From an uncultured Oscillospiraceae bacterium (GTDB lineage Bacteria; Bacillota; Clostridia; Oscillospirales; Acutalibacteraceae), in the NCBI GenBank assembly GCA_900554335.1, contig USGT01000012.1:1-13106 (forward strand): 13,106 nt of DNA. Reading direction: 5' to 3'. Positions 1 through 7,348 of the stretch are shown in pieces (the stretch's first letter is position 1; each line of letters starts with the position of its first letter). The notes below the pieces were generated by a model. That model was not told the origin of the DNA. It did not search any database and saw only the letters and a program-made list of their open reading frames with translations. Made by a program: the position numbers and the translations under genes.

Positions 1-90
1 TTTCACACCTTAATATATATTTATATTATTTATTGACAATATTATTCGAAAATAATAAAATGGATTTGTCAAATAAATGGAGGTGTGAAA
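1..90. repeat. Nested inverted repeats around a promoter
   Basis: Three inverted repeats are nested in the first 90 bases. The outer pair is TTTCACACCT (1-10) and its exact reverse complement AGGTGTGAAA (81-90); the right copy contains most of the ribosome binding site of the gene at 95. The middle pair is TTGACAA (33-39) and TTGTCAA (66-72). The inner pair is ATTATT (41-46) and AATAAT (51-56) around CGAA. The left outer arm starts at the window edge, so it may be longer. The left arm read on the minus strand also resembles a ribosome binding site, so a divergent gene could begin just outside the window. Operator, divergent leader or invertible element are all possible. Confidence 0.6.
33..61 (+). 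promoter_or_regulatory. Sigma-A-type promoter of the duplicated orphan gene
   Basis: A perfect -35 box TTGACA (33-38) is followed after 17 bases by TAAAAT (56-61), one mismatch from the -10 consensus. Transcription should start near 67-68, giving a leader of about 27 bases. The inner inverted repeat lies in the spacer and the right arm of the middle repeat covers the expected start site, which would suit a repressor. Confidence 0.75.
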
Positions 91-94
91 TTTT

Positions 95-1261
95 ATGAAA
101 GGGAAATTAGAAAAGTTTTTAGATCCGGTACAATACAGAGAAAAAAAAGTTAAAAATTTTTTGAAAGAAATTCGTCTCAAGAATTTATATTTTGAAAGTT
201 TTCCCGACCCAAGTCATATGAGCAAAAAAGATTGTAATCGTTATATTTATGGAAGCAAAAACAAAGAGTTCCGAGGGGTTAAAAACATTGCGACAGAGCT
301 TGAAGAAGTGCTTAATAAAGAACTTGAAAAACCTGAAAATATTAGAAAAAAAGAAAAGGGTAAAAATGCAAGTTACAAATATCTTTCAGAAATAAAAGAT
401 GCTTGTTCTGGAATCCCGAACACAATTGGCGGAAACGCGCTTTTAACGTTAGACCCTAAACCAGGAATTGAAGCATGCAAAAAATTGCAAAAAGCATTCG
501 AAAGGGCTTCTAAATTTTCTGATACATTTAAAATTTCTTTTCTTTCTGAAAAAAATGTAAAGCAATATATGGCCCAGCAATCTAATATACTTAAAAAATC
601 CATTGAAAATATGAATAAAGTTATTAGCAAAAATGCTGGAACAAAAGAACCCCAAAAACCTGTTAAAAAGGCACTTTCAGAAATGACTATAGAGGAATTT
701 TTGGAAACTACCGAAAAAGATAGAAAAAAGAAAGCCCAAAATTTTTTGCAAGCTATTAAAGAAAATGATGTGTATTTTGCTTCTTTCCCTTCCACTTCAG
801 GTTTAAATTATGTTCATTGTAATATGTATCTTTACAGCGATAAATTGGAATTGAGCAACAACCGCTTTATAAAAGGAGCTCCAGTCGTTATAAAAAGTCT
901 TAAAAAAATATTAGAGAGTGAACTTAAAAAAGAAGAATTCAAAAATGACTCGGGCTATAAATATCTTTTAGGAATTAAAAATGCCTGCTCTAGATTTTTA
1001 ATAATTTATGAAAAATGGAAGAATAAGCCGCTAGGCGCTCAGCCATCTTCTCCAGCAATTAAGGCATTTGCAGGTGTGCAACAAGCGTTTACGGCTACTT
1101 ATAGATTTTCCAACAGGGACTTGCCTTCTAAAGCTTTTAATAGATCTTCTGATAAAAATGAATCCTCTTTTCTGGCTAACAATGAAGTAATAAAATATCT
1201 TGGAGATCAAGTTAAGATTCTTGAATCATCTACAAAAAATATGGGTAAAATACCAAAATAA
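95..1261 (+). CDS. Unrecognised protein with two homologous halves
   Basis: I do not recognise this 388-residue protein. It consists of two related halves, about residues 5-176 and 199-386, joined by a Lys/Pro-rich linker (177-198). Matching blocks are FLKEI..KNLYFESFP against FLQAIKENDVYFASFP, CNRYIY (47-52) against CNMYLY (242-247), SYKYLSEIKDACS (93-105) against GYKYLLGIKNACS (287-299), and a C-terminal block around residues 152-176 and 362-386. Two cysteines are kept in both halves (47/242 and 104/298). It is very Lys-rich and probably mostly helical. No signal peptide or membrane segment is visible, so it is likely cytoplasmic. The start is supported by GGAGGTG (79-85), nine bases upstream. 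The gene is visibly more AT-rich than its neighbours, which suggests a recently acquired or fast-evolving gene. That it is a real gene is fairly certain; its function is unknown. Confidence 0.85.
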   Translation: MKGKLEKFLDPVQYREKKVKNFLKEIRLKNLYFESFPDPSHMSKKDCNRYIYGSKNKEFRGVKNIATELEEVLNKELEKPENIRKKEKGKNASYKYLSEIKDACSGIPNTIGGNALLTLDPKPGIEACKKLQKAFERASKFSDTFKISFLSEKNVKQYMAQQSNILKKSIENMNKVISKNAGTKEPQKPVKKALSEMTIEEFLETTEKDRKKKAQNFLQAIKENDVYFASFPSTSGLNYVHCNMYLYSDKLELSNNRFIKGAPVVIKSLKKILESELKKEEFKNDSGYKYLLGIKNACSRFLIIYEKWKNKPLGAQPSSPAIKAFAGVQQAFTATYRFSNRDLPSKAFNRSSDKNESSFLANNEVIKYLGDQVKILESSTKNMGKIPK

Positions 1262-1267
1262 AATTGA

Positions 1268-1293
1268 CTACACCATTTTGGTGTAGCCTTTTT
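1268..1293. terminator. Bidirectional hairpin terminator between convergent genes
   Basis: An eight-base-pair stem, CTACACCA (1268-1275) with TGGTGTAG (1279-1286), closes a three-base loop and is followed by TTTTT (1289-1293) on the plus strand. Read on the minus strand the hairpin is followed by CAATTTTA, a weaker U-tract. It lies between the ends of the orphan gene and fhs and probably serves both. Confidence 0.8.
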
Positions 1294-1296
1294 AAT

Positions 1297-2940
1297 TTAA
1301 AATATTCCAAGTGTTTCGCCGTTTTCATCAATATCAATATTATTCGCTGCGGGAACTTTCGGCAAGCCGGGCATTCTCATTATGTTCCCGGTTAAAACGA
1401 CTATAAAACCTGCGCCGTTTGAAAGAGAAACATCCCGAACGGTAATTTCGAAATCTTTCGGGCAGCCAAGTTTAGTCATATCATCAGAAAGAGAATACTG
1501 AGTTTTCGCAATGCAAACCGGCAAATTACTTCTGCCAAGATTTTCAATTTCTTTTATGGCTTTTTCAGCTTCGGGAGTGTATCTAACTCCATTTGCGCGG
1601 TAAATTTCAGTTGCAATTTTCAAGATTTTTTCTTTCACTGGCAAGTCAAGATCATAAATCGGTTTAAAATCATTCGGCTTTTCGCAGATTTCGCAAACTT
1701 TTTTTGCAAGTTCCGCCGTGCCTTCGGAGCCTTCTGCAAAAGCTTTTGAAACGGTGAAATTGCAGCCTTTTTTGCCGCAAAACTCGCGAACTTTTTCGAT
1801 TTCTTCGGGTTTGTCGCCTTCAAAATGATTCAGCGTAACAACCACGTTAGTGCCGTATTTTTGCATGTTTTCAATGTGAGCGCCAAGGTTGGCAAGGCCG
1901 CTTTCGGTTATTTCGCCGTTTTCACTTTGGCTGTTATATTTAAGCGAGCGCAAAGTTGAAACAATAACGATGCAATCCGGCTTCAAGCCTGCCACGCGGC
2001 ATTTTATATCCAGGAATTTCTCAGCGCCAAGGTCCGCTCCAAAACCAGCTTCAGTCACACAATAATCGCCGAGTTTAAGCGCAAGTTTAGTCGCTCTAAT
2101 AGAGTTGCAGCCGTGAGCAATATTCGCAAAAGGCCCGCCATGAATTAAAACGGGTGTGCCCTCCAAAGCCTGCACCAAATTTGGCTTTATGGCTTCTTTT
2201 AGAAGAACCGTCATGGCGCCTTCGGCTTTCAAATCTTTCGCATAAATCGGTTTGCCTTCGAAAGAATAAGCCACCAAAATCTCGCCAAGGCGTTTTTTGA
2301 GGTCGTTTAAATCTTTTGCCAAGCATAAAATCGCCATAACTTCCGTCGCAACGGTTATAACGAAGCCATCTTCGCGAATTACGCCGTTTATTTTCGGGCC
2401 AAGACCCACCAAAATGTTTCGAAGGGCTCTGTCGTTCATGTCAAGGCAGCGTTTAACAAGAACATTTTTAGGGTCAATTTTAAGGCTGTTGCCTTGATGA
2501 ATATGATTGTCAAGAAGTGCACAAAGAAGGTTATTCGCCGAGGTAATCGCGTGCATGTCTCCCGTGAAATGAAGGTTTATATCTTCCATAGGCAAAACCT
2601 GAGAGTACCCGCCGCCCGCAGCTCCACCTTTAATCCCGAAAACCGGGCCTAGCGAAGGCTCTCTTAGAGCGATAACGGTGTTTTTGCCGAGTTTATCCAT
2701 TGCTTGGCCAAGGCCAATCGTTATTGTTGTTTTTCCTTCGCCTGCAGGAGTTGGGTTCGTCGCGGTTACTAAAATTAGTTTACCGCTTTTTTTATTTTCA
2801 AGGCGATTAAAAGCCTCATCATTTATTTTAGCTTTAAATTTGCCGTAAAGCTCAAGCTCTTCCTCTTTAATTCCGGCTTTTTTGGCAATTTCTGTTATTG
2901 GTTTTAGTTTTGCATTTTTTGCTATTTCTAAATCTGTCAT
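1297..2940 (-). CDS. fhs: Formate--tetrahydrofolate ligase
   Basis: This cytoplasmic enzyme joins formate to tetrahydrofolate with ATP to give 10-formyl-tetrahydrofolate, the one-carbon donor for purines and for initiator-tRNA formylation; in acetogens it is also a step of the Wood-Ljungdahl pathway. The 547-residue length fits the family. The ATP-binding loop TPAGEGKTT is at residues 64-72, followed by the conserved REPSLGPVFGIKGGAAGGG stretch (93-111). The N- and C-terminal regions look complete. The ATG start is preceded by AAGGAGG (2955-2949) at eight bases. It is the last gene of a four-gene minus-strand operon, 18 bases after the glycosyltransferase fusion gene, and its ribosome binding site fills that gap. 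Fmt, which consumes the product, is two genes upstream. The sequence alone cannot show whether the host is an acetogen or uses the enzyme only for biosynthesis. Confidence 0.97.
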   Translation of the reverse strand: MTDLEIAKNAKLKPITEIAKKAGIKEEELELYGKFKAKINDEAFNRLENKKSGKLILVTATNPTPAGEGKTTITIGLGQAMDKLGKNTVIALREPSLGPVFGIKGGAAGGGYSQVLPMEDINLHFTGDMHAITSANNLLCALLDNHIHQGNSLKIDPKNVLVKRCLDMNDRALRNILVGLGPKINGVIREDGFVITVATEVMAILCLAKDLNDLKKRLGEILVAYSFEGKPIYAKDLKAEGAMTVLLKEAIKPNLVQALEGTPVLIHGGPFANIAHGCNSIRATKLALKLGDYCVTEAGFGADLGAEKFLDIKCRVAGLKPDCIVIVSTLRSLKYNSQSENGEITESGLANLGAHIENMQKYGTNVVVTLNHFEGDKPEEIEKVREFCGKKGCNFTVSKAFAEGSEGTAELAKKVCEICEKPNDFKPIYDLDLPVKEKILKIATEIYRANGVRYTPEAEKAIKEIENLGRSNLPVCIAKTQYSLSDDMTKLGCPKDFEITVRDVSLSNGAGFIVVLTGNIMRMPGLPKVPAANNIDIDENGETLGIF

Positions 2941-2958
2941 TAAGGTTGCCTCCTTGGT

Positions 2959-4506
2959 TTATTCTTCGGGGTTTGAAAAAATAACTTTCTTAAGAAAGAT
3001 TTTTGAGTCAAATCCGCCTTGTTTTTCGCGCTTTTCCGCCCTGGCTTTTTCAATTTCTTCAGGTGAAATTTTAGCGTTTTTCGCAAGAGCATAAACAACT
3101 TCCAAAAGGTCTGCAATTTCTTCAACTTCTTCGGCGTGAGTAGTTGTTTCGCTCACTTCTTTGGCTTCTTCGGCCACTTTGAGCTTAAGATATTTCGCGT
3201 AAAGTTCTGGGGTTAAAGTCTCTGTTTCGGGCGTGTTACCTTGGCTTTTTATGGTTTCAGGAATTTTATCCCTCACGAGTTTGCCGTAATATTTTTCTTT
3301 CGCGGTTAATTTTTGCGTTAGCTCAAAAATATTTTTAAGCGAATCTGATTTATCAAATTGCTCGCAAGATGACTTCATGTTTTGGAGTCTGTTTGGGTTT
3401 TTCAAAAGATTTTTGATGGTTTCTGCGGCGTTTTTGCCCAGTTTAACAGCCATGTTGTTGCTAACGAGGAAGTTTGCGTTTTCTTCTTCTTGGCCAGGGA
3501 TTGCGCTGAAAAGAGCCATCGGAAGGCCGCAAGCAAGCGCTTCGCTTACGGTTAAACCGCCTGGTTTGGTGATTATAAGGTCAGAAGCGTTCATATATTT
3601 TTCAACTTCTTTGGTGTAATAAATTACTTTAGTTTCTTTGAACTTCCAAGCTGATTGATTTTTTCTTCTCACTCTGAACCTTAATTGCCTTATTTTTGGC
3701 ATGCGCTTTGAAATCCTCGAATACATAACTTTCATTCTGTTTTTCGGTTGTTCGCCCGCTTCGGCTAGCGCTTTGATTCGGTTGTAAAGTTTTTGATTCT
3801 TACCAGTGATTATTATAATTTGAAAATCAAGGTCAATTGCTTGAAGCTTTCTGTAAATTTTATCAACGTTAGCAAGGCCGCCGTTGCCCGCCATTACTAG
3901 AATCGTGGGAAGATTTGGATTAAGCGAAAGCTCTTCTAAAACTTTTTTCTTGTCGGTTTTGCTGTAAAATGAATCGTCCACAGGGATGCCAAAAGGGTGA
4001 ATTATCTTCGGGTCAACGTCCATGTCTGCCATGCTGCTTATCATACCTGAATTAGCCACGATGTAAGCGTTAACTTCCGGGCTCATCCAAGTTCTGTGCG
4101 GCGCATAATCAGTCATCACGCAAATTAAAGGAACATTCACAAGATTATTGGATTTTAAATTCGAAACCATCTCCGTCGTGAAAGGATGAGTTGAAATAAT
4201 TGCATCAGGTTTTTCTTTTTCAATCAACGGCAAAAGCTTTTTGCTCATAACGCTGTTAATGCCTGAAACCAGCTTGTTAACAGCTTTGGTGTTAGAGGTT
4301 TTATACATCATTTTCCAAAGTTTCGGCTGTTTCATCGCGATGTATTCATAAACTTCGGTCACAGTTTTGTTAAGAAGCGGGCTAATGTATTCAATTGCGT
4401 CAATAACCGCAGCCGGGCAATTTTTCGATTCAAAATATTCTTTTATGGCGTTTGCAGCACTCATGTGGCCTCCGCCCGTTGAAGCTGAAAGTATAATTAT
4501 TCTCAA
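2959..4506 (-). CDS. Glycolipid glycosyltransferase fused to a MazG-like pyrophosphohydrolase
   Basis: The first 400 residues form an MGDG-synthase/UgtP-type glycosyltransferase (GT28): the N-terminal motif SASTGGGHMSAANAI (7-21) and the C-terminal nucleotide-sugar site KPGGLTVSEALACGLPM (314-330), then PGQEEENA (337-344). The family transfers a sugar from UDP-sugar to diacylglycerol at the inner face of the membrane. Residues about 406-509 are a second domain resembling the stand-alone phosphoribosyl-ATP pyrophosphohydrolase-like (MazG) proteins: KLVRDKIPE (409-417), EEAKE (446-450) and EEIADLLEV (462-470) give the acidic metal-binding pattern of nucleotide pyrophosphohydrolases. A basic insertion (about 262-291, rich in Arg and Lys) interrupts the glycosyltransferase. 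The start codon is TTG, chosen because AGGAGA (4520-4515) lies eight bases upstream and the motif-bearing N-terminus follows directly. It lies 18 bases after fmt and 18 before fhs. The domain calls are firm; sugar, acceptor and substrate nucleotide are not known. Confidence 0.88.
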   Translation of the reverse strand: MRIIILSASTGGGHMSAANAIKEYFESKNCPAAVIDAIEYISPLLNKTVTEVYEYIAMKQPKLWKMMYKTSNTKAVNKLVSGINSVMSKKLLPLIEKEKPDAIISTHPFTTEMVSNLKSNNLVNVPLICVMTDYAPHRTWMSPEVNAYIVANSGMISSMADMDVDPKIIHPFGIPVDDSFYSKTDKKKVLEELSLNPNLPTILVMAGNGGLANVDKIYRKLQAIDLDFQIIIITGKNQKLYNRIKALAEAGEQPKNRMKVMYSRISKRMPKIRQLRFRVRRKNQSAWKFKETKVIYYTKEVEKYMNASDLIITKPGGLTVSEALACGLPMALFSAIPGQEEENANFLVSNNMAVKLGKNAAETIKNLLKNPNRLQNMKSSCEQFDKSDSLKNIFELTQKLTAKEKYYGKLVRDKIPETIKSQGNTPETETLTPELYAKYLKLKVAEEAKEVSETTTHAEEVEEIADLLEVVYALAKNAKISPEEIEKARAEKREKQGGFDSKIFLKKVIFSNPEE

Positions 4507-4524
4507 TTTTTTACTCTCCTTTTT

Positions 4525-5460
4525 TTAAAATTCTTCGGCTGAGTCTCCTAAAACTGTTTTGTCGCTGAGGCGGTAACCCCTTGCAAAATCGCTTGCAGGC
4601 ATTCTTTTTTTGCCTGAAATTTGAACTTCCAAAAGCTCGAGGGAAGTATCTGCCCCGCAACCGATGACCAGCGGCGAAGTGCTAACGACTTTGCCTGGTG
4701 CACTTGGCCTTAACTTCGAAACTTTCGTTTTGTAAATTTTGAAAAGTTTGCCACGAAGCGTTGTGTGAGCGATTGGCCATGGGTTTGAACCTCTCACCAA
4801 GTTGTGAATTTCCGCCGCTGTTTTCGACCAGTCAATGTCGCCGGTTAATTTATCAAGCGGAGGTGAAAGCGTTGCCTGGGCGTCATCTTGCTTGATGGGC
4901 GTTAAGCTTTCGAGATTATTCAAAGTTTTCAAAAGAGTTTCTGCCCCGAGGACTGACATTTTCTTTTTGAGCTCTTCGGAGGTGTCGGTGTCGTTTATGA
5001 ATATTTTTTCTTGCATTAAAATGTCGCCGGTGTCGAGCCCTTCATTCATGTACATCGTTGTAATTCCCGTCACGGAATCACCGTTTATTATGCTCCATTG
5101 AATCGGCGCAGCGCCTCTGTACTTCGGAAGAAGCGAACCATGAACATTTATGCAGCCGAATTTTGGGTAATCAATGAAGTTTTTCGGCAAAATTTTTCCA
5201 TATGCAACAACTACTATTAAATCAGGGTTTATTTCCTTCAAAAGCTCATAAGATTCCGCTACTTTGAGCTTTTCCGGCTGGTAGACTTTGATTCCGTGCT
5301 CCATGGCAAAGGCTTTAACAGGCGTTGGAAGAATTATTTGCTTTCTTCCTTGGGGTTTGTCGGGCTTGGTGAAAACTGCGCAGACGTCAAACCCGTTTTT
5401 GATTAGTATTTCCAGCGATGGAACGGCAAATTCAGGCGTTCCCATAAAAAGTATTTTCAA
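4525..5460 (-). CDS. fmt: Methionyl-tRNA formyltransferase
   Basis: Fmt transfers the formyl group of 10-formyl-tetrahydrofolate to the amino group of Met on initiator tRNA, in the cytoplasm. The 311-residue length is typical. The N-terminal MGTPEFAVPSLEIL (6-19) and the signature NVHGSLLPKYRGAAPIQW (105-122) are present. The expected catalytic residues are Asn105, His107 and Asp143 (in GLDTGD). Residues about 205-311 form the C-terminal tRNA-binding domain (PGKVV...). The start is TTG: TAGGAG (5475-5470) lies nine bases upstream and MKILFMGTPEF is the standard beginning. The start overlaps the stop of the upstream VanY-like gene (TTGA), so the two are probably translationally coupled. Fhs, which makes the formyl donor, is two genes downstream in the same operon. 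Confidence 0.97.
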   Translation of the reverse strand: MKILFMGTPEFAVPSLEILIKNGFDVCAVFTKPDKPQGRKQIILPTPVKAFAMEHGIKVYQPEKLKVAESYELLKEINPDLIVVVAYGKILPKNFIDYPKFGCINVHGSLLPKYRGAAPIQWSIINGDSVTGITTMYMNEGLDTGDILMQEKIFINDTDTSEELKKKMSVLGAETLLKTLNNLESLTPIKQDDAQATLSPPLDKLTGDIDWSKTAAEIHNLVRGSNPWPIAHTTLRGKLFKIYKTKVSKLRPSAPGKVVSTSPLVIGCGADTSLELLEVQISGKKRMPASDFARGYRLSDKTVLGDSAEEF

Positions 5461-6083
5461 ATAAGATCACTCCTAAAATCATTGATGTATTCTTCTAAAG
5501 TTAAATTGTTTTCAAAAATAAATTTCGCAGTTTCTTGCCCAACATAGCGAATGTGCCAGGGTTCAAACTTCATTTTCGTGATTTCTTCTTTGCCTTTCGG
5601 GTACCTTAGAATAAATCCGAATTTATGAAGCATCGTGTGAAGCTTTTTCGTTTCTTCGTTTATGCTTCCGTCAGGCTGGATGGCAATTCCTGCCCAGCGG
5701 GAATCTTTAAAAATGTCAACGTCCATTGCAAGGCCGGTGTTGTGCTCCGAAAAACCGGGAATACAAGCGCTTTTTTTAGCGAATTCTTCGCCCTTCTTTT
5801 TAACAAAATAATCATATTTAATTTTTTGCTGCTTGAAAGTCAAAAAGCCGCTGGTTATGCCCAGAACAATGCCGTTTTCAAGCGCATAATTTCTAAGATC
5901 TGCAAACTTTTGCGCGGTTTTCTTTTCAAGGTAGGTTTTGCAGTCTTTAATGCCAAAGCTTTTGTAAACAATCTCGTTATTTTTAAAAGCCTCAACTGGC
6001 GTAATTGAGGGCAAAATCACGCTTTCATAGTAGCTTTTTTCAATCGCATGGTCTTTGTTAACTAAGATTTGATAATCAGTCAT
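5457..6083 (-). CDS. VanY-type (M15B) carboxypeptidase-like protein without signal peptide
   Basis: This 208-residue protein resembles VanY/LdcB D,D- or L,D-carboxypeptidases, zinc enzymes that trim the last D-Ala from peptidoglycan stem peptides. Counting from the chosen start, the zinc motif SEHNTGLAMDVD (112-123) supplies His114 and Asp121, and EPWHIRYVG (174-182) supplies Glu174 and His177. Two things are odd. There is no signal peptide or membrane anchor: the protein starts right at the DYQILVNKDHAI segment that usually follows an export signal and linker. Also, the usual SGYRS motif reads SGFLT (78-82), so its arginine is missing. It may be cytoplasmic, like VanX or VanXY, or act on another peptide. 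ATG at 6083 is preferred over ATG at 6092, because AAAGGAG directly abuts the latter. It is the first gene of the operon and its TGA overlaps the fmt start. Family call firm, activity uncertain. Confidence 0.88.
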   Translation of the reverse strand: MTDYQILVNKDHAIEKSYYESVILPSITPVEAFKNNEIVYKSFGIKDCKTYLEKKTAQKFADLRNYALENGIVLGITSGFLTFKQQKIKYDYFVKKKGEEFAKKSACIPGFSEHNTGLAMDVDIFKDSRWAGIAIQPDGSINEETKKLHTMLHKFGFILRYPKGKEEITKMKFEPWHIRYVGQETAKFIFENNLTLEEYINDFRSDLI

Positions 6084-6092
6084 TTCAGGCAT

Positions 6093-6099
6093 CTCCTTT
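6093..6099 (-). promoter_or_regulatory. Ribosome binding site that decides the VanY-like start
   Basis: AAAGGAG on the minus strand ends directly before the ATG at 6092-6090, leaving no spacer, but is nine bases before the next in-frame ATG (6083-6081). The second ATG is therefore the likely start, which removes the first three residues (MPE). Confidence 0.75.
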
Positions 6100-6116
6100 G
6101 CAACAGATTACTAAGA

Positions 6117-6145
6117 ATAATAATATATTTACAAATTTTTTTCAA
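6117..6145 (-). promoter_or_regulatory. Promoter of the carboxypeptidase-fmt-glycosyltransferase-fhs operon
   Basis: On the minus strand TTGAAA (6145-6140) is followed after 17 bases by TATTAT (6122-6117), each one or two mismatches from consensus. The start site would be near 6110, giving a leader of under 30 bases, too short for a riboswitch or attenuator. Confidence 0.6.
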
Positions 6146-6173
6146 TTATTAGGCACTCTACGACCTATTATGA

Positions 6174-6202
6174 TTGATATAAATTGCTACTGAGAGTATA
6201 AT
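6174..6202 (+). promoter_or_regulatory. Promoter of the prfA operon
   Basis: TTGATA (6174-6179) is followed after 17 bases by a perfect TATAAT (6197-6202). The start site would be near 6209 and the leader about 42 bases. It is divergent from the promoter at 6145-6117 with about 30 bases between their -35 boxes. Confidence 0.75.
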
Positions 6203-6250
6203 AATTCAGTAAGAATTCAAAAAATATTTTATTTAAGGAGGAACTTGTTT

Positions 6251-7327
6251 ATGTTTGAAAAACTCAAGCTCACAGAAAAGCATTTTGAAGAAATAAACGA
6301 AGAGCTTTGTAAGCCCGAGATAATCTCGGACCAAAACAGATATAAATCACTCATGAAAGAACTCAAAAACTTAACCCCCGTGGTTGAAAAATACAGGCAA
6401 TACAAAAAAGAGAAAGAAAGCCTCGAAGAAGCCAAAGAGATTCTTTCGGAATCAGGGGTAGACAAAGAACTCAAAGAAATGGCAGAACTCGAAATGGAAT
6501 CTGCCAAAGAAAACATAGAAAAAATAACCGAAGAGCTGAAAATTTTGCTTCTTCCAAAAGACCCTAACGACGACAGAAACGTAATAGTTGAAATAAGAGC
6601 GGGCGCAGGTGGCGAAGAAGCGGCGTTATTTTCGGGCGTGCTTTTTAGAATGTACAACATGTATGCACAAAGCAAAAGGTGGAAAGTTGAAGTCCTAAAC
6701 GCAAATGAAACTCAGCTCGGCGGCTTCAAAGAAATCAGCTTCATGATAAGCGGCGAAGGAGCTTATTCCAAATTCAAGTTCGAAAGCGGCGTTCACAGAG
6801 TTCAAAGAGTGCCCGACACCGAAGCTCAAGGAAGAGTTCACACTTCAACTGTAACCGTTGCGGTTTTGCCGGAAGCAGAAGACGTAGAAATAGACATAAA
6901 CCCGGCAGACCTTCAAATTGACACCTACAGGGCAGGCGGAGCAGGCGGCCAGCACGTTAACAAAACGGAATCCGCAATAAGAATAACTCACTTGCCAACG
7001 GGAATCGTAGTTGAATGCCAAGACGAAAGAAGCCAATACAAAAACAAAGACAAAGCAATGAAAGTTCTGAAATCACGGCTTTTGCAAGCAAAAAGAGAAG
7101 AGCAAGAAAGCGCTCTTGCAGAAGAAAGAAGAATCCAAGTTGGAACGGGCGACCGCTCTGAAAGAATCAGAACATATAACTACCCGCAAAGCAGGCTAAC
7201 CGACCACCGCATCGGCCTTACGATATATCGTTTAGAAGACATTTTAAACGGAAACCTCGAAGAAGTAATCGATGCGCTTAGCACGGCGGACCAAGCTGCC
7301 AAACTTGCGGGAGAAAGCGAACTTTAA
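6251..7327 (+). CDS. prfA: Peptide chain release factor 1
   Basis: RF1 recognises UAA and UAG in the ribosomal A site and triggers release of the finished protein. The protein is 358 residues, the usual length. The catalytic GGQ motif is at residues 232-234 within RAGGAGGQHVNKTESA, and the stop-codon-reading PxT motif reads PDT at 188-190 (RVPDTEAQGRVHTS); this tripeptide type marks RF1 rather than RF2 (SPF). The N-terminal helical domain and the conserved C-terminus are intact. The ATG at 6251 is chosen because AAGGAGG (6235-6241) lies nine bases before it; an in-frame TTG at 6245 is only three bases from that site. It is the first gene of a plus-strand operon, with tsaC 21 bases downstream. 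The RF1 methyltransferase gene prmC, often found next to prfA, is not here. Confidence 0.97.
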   Translation: MFEKLKLTEKHFEEINEELCKPEIISDQNRYKSLMKELKNLTPVVEKYRQYKKEKESLEEAKEILSESGVDKELKEMAELEMESAKENIEKITEELKILLLPKDPNDDRNVIVEIRAGAGGEEAALFSGVLFRMYNMYAQSKRWKVEVLNANETQLGGFKEISFMISGEGAYSKFKFESGVHRVQRVPDTEAQGRVHTSTVTVAVLPEAEDVEIDINPADLQIDTYRAGGAGGQHVNKTESAIRITHLPTGIVVECQDERSQYKNKDKAMKVLKSRLLQAKREEQESALAEERRIQVGTGDRSERIRTYNYPQSRLTDHRIGLTIYRLEDILNGNLEEVIDALSTADQAAKLAGESEL

Positions 7328-7348
7328 CCCAAAGGACGTGAAATAAAA

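Noticed and set aside
373..795. Open frame of 140 codons on the minus strand inside the orphan gene
   Set aside because: It is antisense to a gene with a strong promoter, ribosome binding site and internal protein repeats, and has a low-complexity Phe/Ser-rich translation.
3280..3300. Frameshift joining two separate genes at the glycosyltransferase/pyrophosphohydrolase border
   Set aside because: The sequence reads in one frame with no stop and no ribosome binding site plus start at the border; kept as a fusion, with the read check noted in the finding.
5625..6008. Open frame of 127 codons on the plus strand opposite the VanY-like gene
   Set aside because: The opposite strand encodes clear zinc-peptidase motifs; this frame has no ribosome binding site or recognisable content.
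6084..6250. Riboswitch or other leader RNA in the divergent gap before the folate-related operon and prfA
   Set aside because: Both predicted leaders are under about 45 bases and no conserved structured element was recognised.
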